A stretch of 64,000 nucleotides of DNA from Enterococcus_D entomosocium (GTDB taxonomy: Bacteria > Bacillota > Bacilli > Lactobacillales > Enterococcaceae). The notes beneath the pieces were generated by a model. That model saw nothing but the letters and a program-made list of their open reading frames with translations, was not told the origin of the DNA and did no database searches. The stretch lies in the NCBI RefSeq assembly GCF_030441895.1, contig NZ_JARJAS010000003.1; one strand, 5' to 3'. Within the stretch, counting starts at the first letter, position 1. Each line of letters starts with the position of its first letter. Positions 8,539 through 18,081 of the stretch are shown here, one piece after another. Both the position numbers and the translations under genes were made by a program.

Positions 8539-11439
8539 TCTTTTCGTCATTTCCCAAACAGCTTCTGCTGCTAATTTCCCAGAAGTCAATGCCCAGGCAT
8601 TATTGGCACCTGATGGAGAGTCTGACCCCATGACGCCTCCCACAACTTCACCTGCAACATAGAGCCCTTTAATGGGCTGGTTTTGCTGATTCAAAACTTG
8701 CAACGAACGATTGACCGCTAACCCACCTAGCGTAGTCGCAAACCGAGGCTTTTGTTCGATAAGATAATAGGGACCTGCACCAATCGGTTCTTGCAAGTAT
8801 TCAGGTGCACGGTGAAACTCTTCGTCGCTTCCTTGCGCTACCCAGTAGTTAAAATTATCCACTGTTTCGATCAGTTGTTCTACAGGCATCTGCGCTTTGA
8901 TGGCTAACTGTTCTAACGTGGCAGCTTTAAGAATACGAGGTGTGGCCTTTCCTTCTTGCGCAATCCAACAAGCCAGCTCTTCACTGGTGATTCCGCCTTC
9001 TGCTACGCCTTGGCTGAAATGCTCAAAGTGTTTGCCGTCTAGCAATAAATAAAGCATTGGCGAGCGTTGTCTTAATAATGCTTCTAATACTAGCTTATTG
9101 CTAGCTCGCTCATTTACTACCCGCTTTCCAAATTGATTCACTAGAATACCGTTTTCTTTCAACACGATCAGATTGCCACCAATCGTTGATTTCGCCACCC
9201 CTTGAGAAATTTCCAATCCATTGGGATAGATTTTTCCTTGATCCATCGCTCGCGTTTGTGCCTTTAAAGCAGGGATGGTTGCCATCAACAGACCATCGCC
9301 GGTGGCAGATTTTGGTCCATAATACAAAATTTGCTTGAATCTTTCCTTGAGTAAGGAGGCATTATTCCCATAGCCACCGGTTGTCATAATGACTGTTGAG
9401 GCATAGATCATATGAGTTTTCCCTGATTCTTCGACGGCTTTAACGCCTATGACATTATTTTGATCATCTACTAGTAGCTGTTGGGCTTTCGTTTGGAGCA
9501 AGACCTGAACCGCACTATTCTGTAGTGTTTTACGGACGGTTTGGGCAAATCCAGCGCCGCCCCCTTGATAAGCAAGTTCGCGATTTTTTTGATATTCTGG
9601 TAGGACGTGCAGCCCTTGCTCCATATCGTAGGCTACACCTAAGTATTCATGGACCCAATCTGTGGTTTCTCCTACGTTCTCAGCGAAAAGGGTCAAAAGG
9701 TTTCGATCGTTCAGCCCATTCCCGTTTTCCAGAAAATCAGCCACCATTGCTGTCGGTGTATCATCTTTTACACCAGCAATCTGTTGTAGTTTCGAACCAG
9801 TCACGATTTGGTTTCCACCACTAATAGAGATCGCTCCGCCCACAAAACTTAATTTTTCCAGTAAGATGACCTTTCGTTCTAACTGATCCGCTCGCAATGC
9901 AGCAGCAAGCCCAGCAGCGCCTGAGCCAATGATCACTACATCAACTGCTTCTTCAACCACTTCTTCTGACCAAGCCACGACTGGCTTTGGCCGTGCTTTG
10001 AGGACCTCTACATCGGCGCCTGCAAGTTTTACCGCTTCTTCCACCCCTGCGATCACCCCTTGACTGGAAGCAGAAGCACCAGAAACAGCATCGACATTCA
10101 GCGTTTGTCCTTCAATGATCTGTGCCGGAATTCTCGTAAAGACTAAATCAGATAAACCTTCAGATTCATTGCCTTTATCAATCGTAATCTTTTCAATCGT
10201 TTCCTTTGAAAAAGTCACTTGCATTTCAATCGGACTATTGTGTCCTTGGGCTTGTACAAGATATGTCCCTGGTTGGTAAGCGACTTTCCGCTTTTGGAGT
10301 TCTTTCAAGCGTTCATGCTTTTGTTTCTCCTCTTCTGGATCAATGACCATATCTTCCATAAACTGCCACAATGGTGTTGGGATTTTCAACTCACTTTGCG
10401 CATGACTAAGAGCAAAATGACGAACAACTTTCTTCTCGGCGATCATCTGAACCCAATTAGGTTCGACTAAAAATCCTTTCCCGATGGCAAGCAAATCGTA
10501 GCCAATTTTCAGTGCTGCTTCTGCGTCTTCTCGTTGCAAGATAGAGCCCACTCCTATAATCGGAATAGTCGAAAGTTCAGGCGAACGCATTGTTAAAAAC
10601 TTCACAATCAATGGCTCGCTGCTCTCGTTATCAATAATAGAACTTCGATGATAGGTTCCCATTGAAAAATGAAGGTACTCTGGCTTGCTTTTCGCTAGTT
10701 GATTCAACAAGTACATCGTTTCTTCAAAACAAATACCAGGCTTTTCCATTTCTTCTGGCGAAAAACGATAACCGATAACAAAGTCTTCAACCGATTCTTC
10801 TTGACGGACCCGCTGTACTTCTTTTAATACGGCTAATGGAAAGTGCGCTCTTTTTTCCAGACTGCCTCCCCAATGGTCGTTTCTGTGATTTGAATGGGGC
10901 GAGAAAAATTGTTGGATCAAAAAGGTATTCGCACCATGTATCTCCACACCATCGTAACCAGCTTTGATCGCACGCCTAGTCGCGTCTCCAAATCGTTGAA
11001 TCATCGTTAGGATCTCATCATTACTCATTTCTTTCGGAACAGGTGCGTTTGGTCGTAACGCTGCGACGGGACTTGCGCAAATCGGTTGTACTCCACCATT
11101 GTACTCAGGCCATGCCATTCGTCCAGCATGATAAATTTGCAGGATCGCTTTCGAGCCTTTTTCTTTGATGGCTTTTGCTAATCTAGTGAGCCCAGCAATT
11201 TTCTTGTCTGTATCTACCCCGAGTGCTCCCGGAAACCCACGCCCATGTTCTTCGATAAAGCAGCTTTCTACGATCACTGCCGCAGCTGCACCGGCACGAC
11301 AGCGATAGTATTCAATGATCTCTTCCGTTATTTCACCATCGTAAAAAGCAGATTGAGTTGTCATAGGTGCCATAACGAGTCGATTTTTAAGTTCAACGCT
11401 AGAAGATAGTTTGATCGGTTCAAATAATTCTTTTTTCAT
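8524..11439 (-). CDS. OYE / FMN-binding / FAD-binding-2 reductase fusion
   Basis: 971 residues, three flavin modules and no signal peptide. Residues 1-360 are an Old Yellow Enzyme barrel with H168/N171 in IHGAN and SPHSNHRNDHWGGS. Residues about 385-475 form an FMN-binding domain with D450-x2-SGAS456, where S456 takes the place of the usual flavinylated Thr. Residues 500-965 are a flavocytochrome c-like FAD domain (GSGAAG 505-510, AGEV 929-932). The design matches NADH-dependent enoate reductases of the fumarate/cinnamate type. By gap-free comparison with remembered Shewanella Fcc3, the fumarate-binding Arg and His positions are N781, S941, A623 and A901/T902, so fumarate is unlikely. It is the last gene of the island. 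An NADH-driven reduction of a cyclic or aromatic intermediate is inferred. Confidence 0.88.
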   Translation of the reverse strand: MKKELFEPIKLSSSVELKNRLVMAPMTTQSAFYDGEITEEIIEYYRCRAGAAAAVIVESCFIEEHGRGFPGALGVDTDKKIAGLTRLAKAIKEKGSKAILQIYHAGRMAWPEYNGGVQPICASPVAALRPNAPVPKEMSNDEILTMIQRFGDATRRAIKAGYDGVEIHGANTFLIQQFFSPHSNHRNDHWGGSLEKRAHFPLAVLKEVQRVRQEESVEDFVIGYRFSPEEMEKPGICFEETMYLLNQLAKSKPEYLHFSMGTYHRSSIIDNESSEPLIVKFLTMRSPELSTIPIIGVGSILQREDAEAALKIGYDLLAIGKGFLVEPNWVQMIAEKKVVRHFALSHAQSELKIPTPLWQFMEDMVIDPEEEKQKHERLKELQKRKVAYQPGTYLVQAQGHNSPIEMQVTFSKETIEKITIDKGNESEGLSDLVFTRIPAQIIEGQTLNVDAVSGASASSQGVIAGVEEAVKLAGADVEVLKARPKPVVAWSEEVVEEAVDVVIIGSGAAGLAAALRADQLERKVILLEKLSFVGGAISISGGNQIVTGSKLQQIAGVKDDTPTAMVADFLENGNGLNDRNLLTLFAENVGETTDWVHEYLGVAYDMEQGLHVLPEYQKNRELAYQGGGAGFAQTVRKTLQNSAVQVLLQTKAQQLLVDDQNNVIGVKAVEESGKTHMIYASTVIMTTGGYGNNASLLKERFKQILYYGPKSATGDGLLMATIPALKAQTRAMDQGKIYPNGLEISQGVAKSTIGGNLIVLKENGILVNQFGKRVVNERASNKLVLEALLRQRSPMLYLLLDGKHFEHFSQGVAEGGITSEELACWIAQEGKATPRILKAATLEQLAIKAQMPVEQLIETVDNFNYWVAQGSDEEFHRAPEYLQEPIGAGPYYLIEQKPRFATTLGGLAVNRSLQVLNQQNQPIKGLYVAGEVVGGVMGSDSPSGANNAWALTSGKLAAEAVWEMTKRPKKA

Positions 11440-11502
11440 AAAAATCAGTTCCTTTCAAATAGCTTGCTTCGTCAGACCGCATGTATTAAGGCATCACGAA
11501 AT

Positions 11503-11539
11503 ACACCCATCTTTTTCGGACAAGTCGAAAAGATGAGTG
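11503..11539. promoter_or_regulatory. Intergenic hairpin before the reductase gene
   Basis: CATCTTTTTCG and CGAAAAGATG pair around a 6-7 base loop, extended outward by ACAC/GTGT with one mismatch. It lies in the 178-base gap between the SDR gene and the reductase gene. There is no following T-run on the minus strand. It could be an mRNA processing or stabilising element, or a partial attenuator. Confidence 0.6.
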
Positions 11540-11617
11540 TCTCCCCTGTTCAGTTATTACTTACTTCATTTCCCCATTTATTTTTGGTTTTCCGGCCGAG
11601 AATTGATGGCATACTGT

Positions 11618-12421
11618 TTACGCCCACCAGGTTTTGGTACTTGATCCCCCCATCATGATCCCAAAACCGCCTTCAACACGTAATTCGTGCCCGTTCGTAT
11701 AATCGGAACGTTCGCTGGCTAAGTAAAGGACTGCATTAGCAATGTCTTGCACATCGCCGATTCGCTTATTGGCAGTTAAACGTTTCCGCCCCTCTTCAAC
11801 TTCTGGGTCTGCATAAAAGCTTGCGGATAAAGGTGTCTTCACAAAGCATGGCAAGACACAATTGCTGCGAAGGCCGTACTGCCCCCACTCTGCAGCCATT
11901 TGTTTCGACATCATATTAACTCCAGCCTTACTTGGGCTATACGCACCAGAATATGTTTCAGGGCTGATTGAGGCGATCGTTGAGACATGCACCATCCGCC
12001 CTGATTTTTGTGCGATCATCACTCGCCCGATTCTTTGAGAAACCAAGAAGTAGCCGTTTAAGTTGACGTCGATCACTTGTTTCCATTCTTCAAATGGTAG
12101 ATCTTCAAGCAATGAAAATTTCAAAATAGCCGCTGTGTTTACCAAAACATCAATGCGGCCAAAATCTTCTTTGACCTTTTCTGCCAATGCATCTACCTGC
12201 TCTTCGATCGTCGAATTGCAGACATAACTGTTTACTTTCACACCGAATTGATCTGCTAGCTGTACAGCATAGTTGGCAAGGTTTTCCTCATGCAAATCAA
12301 CTAATGCAAGTTGTGCGCCTTGATCAGCAAAGTCCTGTGCGATTTTTTTCCCCATACCACCTAAAGCGCCAGTAATAACTACGACTTCATTCTTAAGATT
12401 CAACCAAGATTGCTCCATCAT
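11618..12421 (-). CDS. Short-chain dehydrogenase/reductase
   Basis: 267 residues, classical SDR. The nucleotide motif T17-GALGGMG is present, the structural NNAG motif reads NTAA (95-98), and the catalytic Y161-x3-K165 is in AYSPSKAG. It oxidises or reduces an alcohol/ketone with NAD(P). The C-terminus (GGSSTKTWWA) is unusual and shows no membrane or sorting signal. It lies between the HExxH gene and the reductase fusion in the catabolic island and probably acts on a hydroxyl or keto group of the same ring substrate. AGAGGTGG precedes the ATG. Confidence 0.85.
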   Translation of the reverse strand: MMEQSWLNLKNEVVVITGALGGMGKKIAQDFADQGAQLALVDLHEENLANYAVQLADQFGVKVNSYVCNSTIEEQVDALAEKVKEDFGRIDVLVNTAAILKFSLLEDLPFEEWKQVIDVNLNGYFLVSQRIGRVMIAQKSGRMVHVSTIASISPETYSGAYSPSKAGVNMMSKQMAAEWGQYGLRSNCVLPCFVKTPLSASFYADPEVEEGRKRLTANKRIGDVQDIANAVLYLASERSDYTNGHELRVEGGFGIMMGGSSTKTWWA

Positions 12422-12435
12422 TTATACCACCTCTA

Positions 12436-12463
12436 ATATTGTTATATTCTTCACTAACAATAT
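12436..12463. promoter_or_regulatory. Inverted repeat upstream of SDR gene
   Basis: ATATTGTTA and TAACAATAT form a perfect 9-base inverted repeat with a 10-base spacer, 15 bases before the SDR start. It could be an operator for an internal promoter or an mRNA hairpin. No good -35/-10 pair is clear. Confidence 0.5.
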
Positions 12464-12505
12464 ACCTTGATATGAGCAGAGAAACTAATTCTTTTTTTCC
12501 ATTGA

Positions 12506-13174
12506 TCAATAGCTTCTGTGAATGGTTTGTTCCTTTAACGCAGTCATAACGAGCGCTTGAGCGAGCTCAGGATTTTTACAATAGATTATGCAGCTAGCAA
12601 GCAATGTAGGGGAATTTTCCAGCTGATAAAACGTCTGTACAAAAGATGCAGCAGCGATCTCACTCAAGGAATAGAGACGTGCCTGTTTTTTCAAAAAACC
12701 TATCTGATAGTGCAGTTGTCTTTGAATGGTCCAGAGATTTTTACGATATTCCAATACATGAAACACTTCATGCATGAAAACCAATTCCGTAAGTGTCGTC
12801 GCAGGAAGTAATCGGCTTAATTGCTGTGCTTCGATAAAATGCTGCGCTTGCGCCAAGAAATTGCGATCAATCATAATATGATCTGTTTTTTTATAGACAG
12901 CAAAGGTATAGCGCTCCTGTTGCGCTTGCGCTTCAGGCAGTTCATTGATCTTTAATGAATCAATGATTCCTTGCAATTCTTGAGGATGCTCTCGATACCA
13001 GCGGGCTTCTTGCTTACCTATGCTTTCAGCAGTTTCAATAAAGGACTCTGCCTGCGCAGGATCAACTTTGGCGTGAAGGGGGTCTTGTTTGAACAGCTGC
13101 AGGTGAGGATTGGTTGCTTGAGACCATAGGTGTAAAAAATGTTGGCAAAATTCTTCTACTTTCACGGATCTCAT
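12506..13174 (-). CDS. Uncharacterised HExxH protein, possible metalloprotease-like
   Basis: 222 residues, no signal peptide, not assigned to a family. Residues 135-139 read HEVFH in a hydrophobic helix context (LVFMHEVFHVLE), a good zincin motif. E172 in LSEIAAASF, 32 residues after H139, could be the third zinc ligand as in gluzincins. The segment KKTDHIMIDRNFL (95-107) resembles the strand preceding the active helix in such folds. It starts 12 bases after the hydantoinase-like gene and ends before the SDR. Function unknown; a cytosolic peptidase, maturation factor or hydrolase of the pathway are all possible. Confidence 0.7.
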   Translation of the reverse strand: MRSVKVEEFCQHFLHLWSQATNPHLQLFKQDPLHAKVDPAQAESFIETAESIGKQEARWYREHPQELQGIIDSLKINELPEAQAQQERYTFAVYKKTDHIMIDRNFLAQAQHFIEAQQLSRLLPATTLTELVFMHEVFHVLEYRKNLWTIQRQLHYQIGFLKKQARLYSLSEIAAASFVQTFYQLENSPTLLASCIIYCKNPELAQALVMTALKEQTIHRSY

Positions 13175-13186
13175 TCCTTCCTTGGC

Positions 13187-15307
13187 CTACTGCAAGCGGT
13201 TCGCAGCAATAATAATAATCTCTTCTGTACCAATCAGCTGACTTAATTCAATATCGATCAACATCATCAATTGGATATAATCTGTCGAACTAAAATCAAA
13301 GAGACGCGGTCCAGCACAAATATAAAAATCTGGCCGGATGACTAGATCACTTTGGTAGTTCGCCATACTTTCCCAAAGACGAGCGATTTGTTCACTATAA
13401 CTTTGGATCGTCGTTTTCACGACATCTGCATGGTCTCTTTGCACGCGAATAAAGCCTCGATGATCAATGACACAAACACGATCGCCTTTTTTTGTCGCTG
13501 CGCCATAAACATAAAAATGTTCACTTTTAGCACAAGAAACCACGTTTTCTTTAGCAACTTGCAGCTCAGCATAGGCAATGTCTTGCGCTTCTTCACGGTT
13601 AATTTGGTTTTGACGCTCAGCGGCTTGAGCAGCTGTGGTACCGGAGGCTCGCGCAGTAATTTTTTGCGTCTGAGGATCGATTTCAATATAGACTTCAATA
13701 CTATCAGGCGTTGCCCCACTCTCAATCGCCAAAGTAGCTGCTTCTTGCTTGATTGCTGCAATATCCGCTTTTGTTGGATTCGGGACAATTCGTTCCACCA
13801 CGTCTTGAACGACGGATAACGCCACACCGATCGATGAAATCACTTCAGCATTTTCAGGTATTTTATAATTCAACGACAATTGTTTCGCTGCATGTTTGAT
13901 CAGTGAAGAGACGTCTCCTCCTACACCTACTAAAGTCATTTGGTTAGGCTCTAATTGATACTTGCGGGCAAAAGATTGAATCACAGGTGCTATTTTTTGG
14001 ACTGCTTGATCCAATATTTGCTGTGCGACATCCTCCACCGTCGTTTCTAAGTACTTCGCTAAAGGCTGCATGGCTTTTCTGGCCGAATGGGCATTGCCAT
14101 AGGAAAAATCATCCTTTGTGACATATCCTAAGACATTCGCTGCACAAGAATTCGTGATCGTAATTCGTTTCCCGTTAGCAAGTTTGATTGCAACATAATC
14201 TGCTGGGTCACCTTCTTTTGGTGCATAAAGCTCCAATTCTGGTGCAACGATCTCTTCTTCTGGCAGATACGTACTATATTCTAACCCAGCGATATGGGCA
14301 CTTCTTGGGCCGACGTCTATCACGCCTTTTTTGTTCACTCGAACCATACTGCCGCCAGCCACACCTAGGACGCGAACATCTAATGAATTGACATACGTCT
14401 TATGACCTGCAATCTCTGAGTAATCGATGACTGGCCGACCATTTTTGATCACGCCAAGATTCGTAGAAGTTCCCCCTACTTCAAAATAAATACCGTTCGA
14501 CGTTCGCAGATACATCAATGCTCCCATCACGCTGGCTGCTGGACCAGAAAGCATCGTTAGCACCGGTCGTTTTTTCATTTCAACAATGTCCATCAACCCG
14601 CCATCGCCCCGCATGATCATCAGTGGTACATCCACACCTGCTTGGCGAACACTATTTTCTGTTGAATTTGCCGTTTCCAGCATCGTTGGCAAAATCGATG
14701 CATTGATTGCTGCGGTACGGGTTCTCCGGGATAACCCATATAGTTTGGTCATCTCCGACGCCAAGGTTACTTCGATGCCCTTTCGTTTGGCTACTTCAGC
14801 GATTCTTTCTTCTGTTTGTAAATCATCTACACCAAAAGCTGCTGAAGTCACGATGACCTGAGTTTGTGCCTGTTGCAGTTCTGCTAATGCCGCTTCGATT
14901 GTTGCTTCTGAAAGCTCTTTTTTAGGAATAAAGCGAGCAACGACTTCAATACTTCTTCCCGTACCTAAATCAATGTCTTTTAATGCCGTTTGCCACTTTG
15001 CCAGCCAACCTTCGACGCCGCCCTTTGCTGTACTGATAATGCCGACCTTCGCTACATCTCCTTCTAAGAGTGCATTGGTGGCTTGGGTTGTGCTGTGAGC
15101 GACAAAGACCACTTCATCTGGCTGGATCTGATTTTCGGCTAAACACTTAATAAAAGAGGCCACTACACCTTCTGCAACCCCTTGCTCACTTTTGTGGGTC
15201 GTTTTTACAGATGACTTTCCAAGCACCTCTTGCGTGTCATTGTTGATTGCGACAGCTTTCGTATGAGTTCCACCCACATCAATGCCAATTCGGACACTTC
15301 TTCTCAT
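13187..15307 (-). CDS. Hydantoinase/oxoprolinase family protein (HyuA-like)
   Basis: 706 residues from the ATG at 15307 (AGGTG at good spacing); a GTG nine bases earlier is less likely because it lies in that ribosome site. The N-terminal ASKHA nucleotide motif GIDVGGTHTK (8-17) and the FEVGGTSTNLGV segment place it with HyuA, 5-oxoprolinase A and acetone carboxylase beta-type proteins. These use ATP to activate a carbonyl or amide. No HyuB or acetone carboxylase alpha/gamma partner is in the island, so it is an orphan of its usual complex. Its C-terminal about 200 residues do not match the textbook arrangement. Function in the island unknown. Confidence 0.82.
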   Translation of the reverse strand: MRRSVRIGIDVGGTHTKAVAINNDTQEVLGKSSVKTTHKSEQGVAEGVVASFIKCLAENQIQPDEVVFVAHSTTQATNALLEGDVAKVGIISTAKGGVEGWLAKWQTALKDIDLGTGRSIEVVARFIPKKELSEATIEAALAELQQAQTQVIVTSAAFGVDDLQTEERIAEVAKRKGIEVTLASEMTKLYGLSRRTRTAAINASILPTMLETANSTENSVRQAGVDVPLMIMRGDGGLMDIVEMKKRPVLTMLSGPAASVMGALMYLRTSNGIYFEVGGTSTNLGVIKNGRPVIDYSEIAGHKTYVNSLDVRVLGVAGGSMVRVNKKGVIDVGPRSAHIAGLEYSTYLPEEEIVAPELELYAPKEGDPADYVAIKLANGKRITITNSCAANVLGYVTKDDFSYGNAHSARKAMQPLAKYLETTVEDVAQQILDQAVQKIAPVIQSFARKYQLEPNQMTLVGVGGDVSSLIKHAAKQLSLNYKIPENAEVISSIGVALSVVQDVVERIVPNPTKADIAAIKQEAATLAIESGATPDSIEVYIEIDPQTQKITARASGTTAAQAAERQNQINREEAQDIAYAELQVAKENVVSCAKSEHFYVYGAATKKGDRVCVIDHRGFIRVQRDHADVVKTTIQSYSEQIARLWESMANYQSDLVIRPDFYICAGPRLFDFSSTDYIQLMMLIDIELSQLIGTEEIIIIAANRLQ

Positions 15308-15324
15308 TTTTTTCACCTACTTTT

Positions 15325-16653
15325 TTAAATCGGGCTATATAACAGGAACGTCGCAATTTCAAGAACCAGCGAAATGACGACTCCTGGTAAAAAAGCAACC
15401 TTCATGTAATCTTTCGTATTGATATTATTGAAGCCTAATCCCCAAGCATTCCAAGAAATGGTCAAATCAAAATGACCCATACCGATCATATTAGAAATGA
15501 ACAACGGATATAAAAACGTCACAGGATAATTGGTTTGATTGCTGATTACTGCTAATAACGCTGCCCCACAACCAATCAAAGAAAGTGGCCCGCGAAACCA
15601 GGTCAAGGGAGCTAAAAAACCAAAAAGCAAACAAAGCGCTAAGGGATGCGTCGGAATGATTCCTCCTAGCAATGATTCAAAATAAGGTGCAGCGAAGGTT
15701 GCAGCTGCATTGAACATCGCAAGGGTCATCCAAAAGGCAACTAAGGTCGCAGTATCTTTGACCCCATCTGCAAAAATACGTGTCAAAATCTGAGAATCTT
15801 TTCTAAACCCATCCTTTAAAACACCACAAATCCACAAGGCATAAAGACTCGCACCAATAAAACAAAAGATCACTGGAAATTGAAAGATGATGACTCCTAC
15901 GACCGGTATAAAAGGGGTAAGTAACGCCAAACTAGGAACGTCTTTAACTTTCGGTTCTTCTCCAACCGCCCAAGCATAGGTCAAACTTTCTACTCTCAAA
16001 TACCCAATAGCAAAAATCGAAGAAACCAGAATCATCACAAAGAAAGCCAATAATCCAAACGAAAAATAATCATTATAGGTGTAATCAACCCCACCATTCA
16101 CATTGCCAAAAAAGGCTTGATACTGTGTGAAATTGATTGGATTTAAGAAAACACCTGCTGCAACGGAAGCCGAAAAACTAAAGAATGCCACGACTTTAGG
16201 AATACCAATCGAAAATAAAATTGGCAATACGATCACGGCGATCGCGATGACAGATCCGGCACCTGACATGGATGAAAAGATAAAGCCGGTAATCAAATTG
16301 ACAATTACTAGAATAATCGCTGGGCTATCCCCACCTAGTTCCACACTCTTACGAATGATAGTTGCCGCAATGCCCGTTTCCAACAAGATCCTACCAAAGA
16401 AGGCTCCTACAAAAATATTCATTTGTGAAGCCCCCCAGCGTTCTGGCGCCTGTTGATAGACCTGTGCCAGCATCTCGGTAAAAGGGAGGTTTTCAAATGC
16501 CGGATTGGGTGAAATGACATTCCCTATAAGCGGCAACAACACCCATAATGTTGCCATAACGATAAAACCAATCATCAGGTTATATCCTTTGATACAATAA
16601 AAAACCATGCCACCAAATGACACTACTAGTAATAAGCCAATCAAGCTATCCAT
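15325..16653 (-). CDS. Membrane transporter, GntP/ion-transporter type
   Basis: 442 residues with about 11-12 membrane segments and the motif SSMSGAGSVIAIAVIVLP around residues 130-150, of the kind seen in GntP/CitMHS-like carboxylate transporters. It probably moves an organic acid across the membrane. It lies eight bases upstream of the HyuA-like gene and likely shares its message. It is the second permease of the island, next to an unrelated MFS transporter, suggesting either uptake of one acid and release of another or two substrates. Confidence 0.75.
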   Translation of the reverse strand: MDSLIGLLLVVSFGGMVFYCIKGYNLMIGFIVMATLWVLLPLIGNVISPNPAFENLPFTEMLAQVYQQAPERWGASQMNIFVGAFFGRILLETGIAATIIRKSVELGGDSPAIILVIVNLITGFIFSSMSGAGSVIAIAVIVLPILFSIGIPKVVAFFSFSASVAAGVFLNPINFTQYQAFFGNVNGGVDYTYNDYFSFGLLAFFVMILVSSIFAIGYLRVESLTYAWAVGEEPKVKDVPSLALLTPFIPVVGVIIFQFPVIFCFIGASLYALWICGVLKDGFRKDSQILTRIFADGVKDTATLVAFWMTLAMFNAAATFAAPYFESLLGGIIPTHPLALCLLFGFLAPLTWFRGPLSLIGCGAALLAVISNQTNYPVTFLYPLFISNMIGMGHFDLTISWNAWGLGFNNINTKDYMKVAFLPGVVISLVLEIATFLLYSPI

Positions 16654-16727
16654 TCTTCTTCTCCTCCATACAAATTACGCCGTTTGAACCTGCAGCCAGA
16701 TACGCGAAAGCCGCCGTTTAACAAAAG

Positions 16728-16761
16728 CGAAAAAGGAGGAAGTGGTTGGCCACTATCCTCC
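16728..16761 (-). terminator. Terminator after MFS gene
   Basis: On the minus strand GGAGGA-T-AGTGG pairs with CCACT-TCCTCC across a four-base loop, followed by TTTTTCGCTTTT. It can end transcription just past the MFS gene and splits the island into a promoter-proximal and a distal part, with partial readthrough or a second promoter between. Confidence 0.75.
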
Positions 16762-16768
16762 AGGACGT

Positions 16769-18052
16769 TTAGTCCTTTAATTTATCAAATGCGCTGTAGC
16801 CAAATACTCTTTTGTGTTGCAGTAACAAATAAACCATCATGACGATCGCTAAAACCGCAGCTGCGAGTAATAAGCCCATCATAATAAAAATCGCTTGCGT
16901 TTCTCCTACTGACCGAGTCATGGAAGCAACGATGTAAGGTAAAAAGGTACTTGCTAAGCCCATCCAAGTATAGTAGATCCCGGTATTTCGACCTTTTGGT
17001 CCAGGGCAAAACATTTGTCGTACCCCTAGCCCAGTTTGCAACGCCCCTCCGGCAGCAAAGAAACCCAAGAAGGCGATACTGATGTAAATCACTACGACAT
17101 GTTGGATCACTAATACCATCCCTAACGCAAGAGCGATGAATACCGTATCAATAAACAAGACTTTTAAGGGATTCCAACGCAATTTCCCCATCATTACTGC
17201 CCAAAACAAAACAGCCACCATTGAGCCAAAAGTATAGATCGATGTTAGCCCTGCTGACTGCATCTCAGTCAAACCAGCATTCGTCAAACCAAACGCTTTG
17301 GTATACTGTTGAGCACCGTACATGATGAACATACAGATGAAACCAAAGAACATTGTGAAGAAGTTAACGACCATATTCGGCTTAACAAGCATTCTGGCCT
17401 TCATTGCCGCAATTTCTTCTTGAACCGCATTCGTTTCTTTTCCATCAACGGTTGCCGCTTTTTCTTTCATCATGTCATCATAGGCGAATGGCGCGATAGC
17501 TGCTAAAATCGTGCAGACGATCGATAGGACTAATGGAATAATAATCCCCATCGACTGATTCCCAGACCCGATGAAATTTACCACAAGTAAGGGATAGATA
17601 ACCCCTGACAAAGAAACAAAAAACTTGATCCCAATCATTGCTGAAGCCGCATATTTCGGTGCTGCTTCTTGAGAAGCGGGATACAATGCAGCATCCCAGA
17701 AACCAGAAGTCGCCACCCCTGCGATAAAGGCACAGACAGACGCGATCACCATATTCGTCGTCAGTAACAGACCTAAAAAGCATAGCGTATACAAAACAGC
17801 CCCCATGACCGCCATTTTTTTGCGTCCCACTTTATCCGAAATTTCTCCACCGATCCAGACGGTCAAAAATTTTCCTAATCCGGTCGCAGTGATGGCCAAC
17901 GATACCGCAGCGGCTCCTGCAGAAGCATCGGTATAGCCCCATTTATCCGAAAAATAAGTCGCATTTTGGCTTAAAATAATGGCTTGGATCCCATGAGTGA
18001 AATAACACATATAGACAGTTGCCAGTGACAAAATATACTTTTTTGCTCTCAT
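16769..18052 (-). CDS. MFS transporter
   Basis: 427 residues, about twelve membrane segments, with GGEISDKVGRKKM (68-80) as the conserved loop 2-3 motif of the major facilitator superfamily. It sits next to the shikimate dehydrogenase-like gene, as permeases for quinate or shikimate do in other bacteria, so uptake of the cyclic acid is the likely role. A strong hairpin lies between it and the dehydrogenase gene, and a terminator follows. Direction and substrate are inferred from context. Confidence 0.85.
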   Translation of the reverse strand: MRAKKYILSLATVYMCYFTHGIQAIILSQNATYFSDKWGYTDASAGAAAVSLAITATGLGKFLTVWIGGEISDKVGRKKMAVMGAVLYTLCFLGLLLTTNMVIASVCAFIAGVATSGFWDAALYPASQEAAPKYAASAMIGIKFFVSLSGVIYPLLVVNFIGSGNQSMGIIIPLVLSIVCTILAAIAPFAYDDMMKEKAATVDGKETNAVQEEIAAMKARMLVKPNMVVNFFTMFFGFICMFIMYGAQQYTKAFGLTNAGLTEMQSAGLTSIYTFGSMVAVLFWAVMMGKLRWNPLKVLFIDTVFIALALGMVLVIQHVVVIYISIAFLGFFAAGGALQTGLGVRQMFCPGPKGRNTGIYYTWMGLASTFLPYIVASMTRSVGETQAIFIMMGLLLAAAVLAIVMMVYLLLQHKRVFGYSAFDKLKD

Positions 18053-18081
18053 TTGTACGCTCCTTATAAAAGAACATCCAG

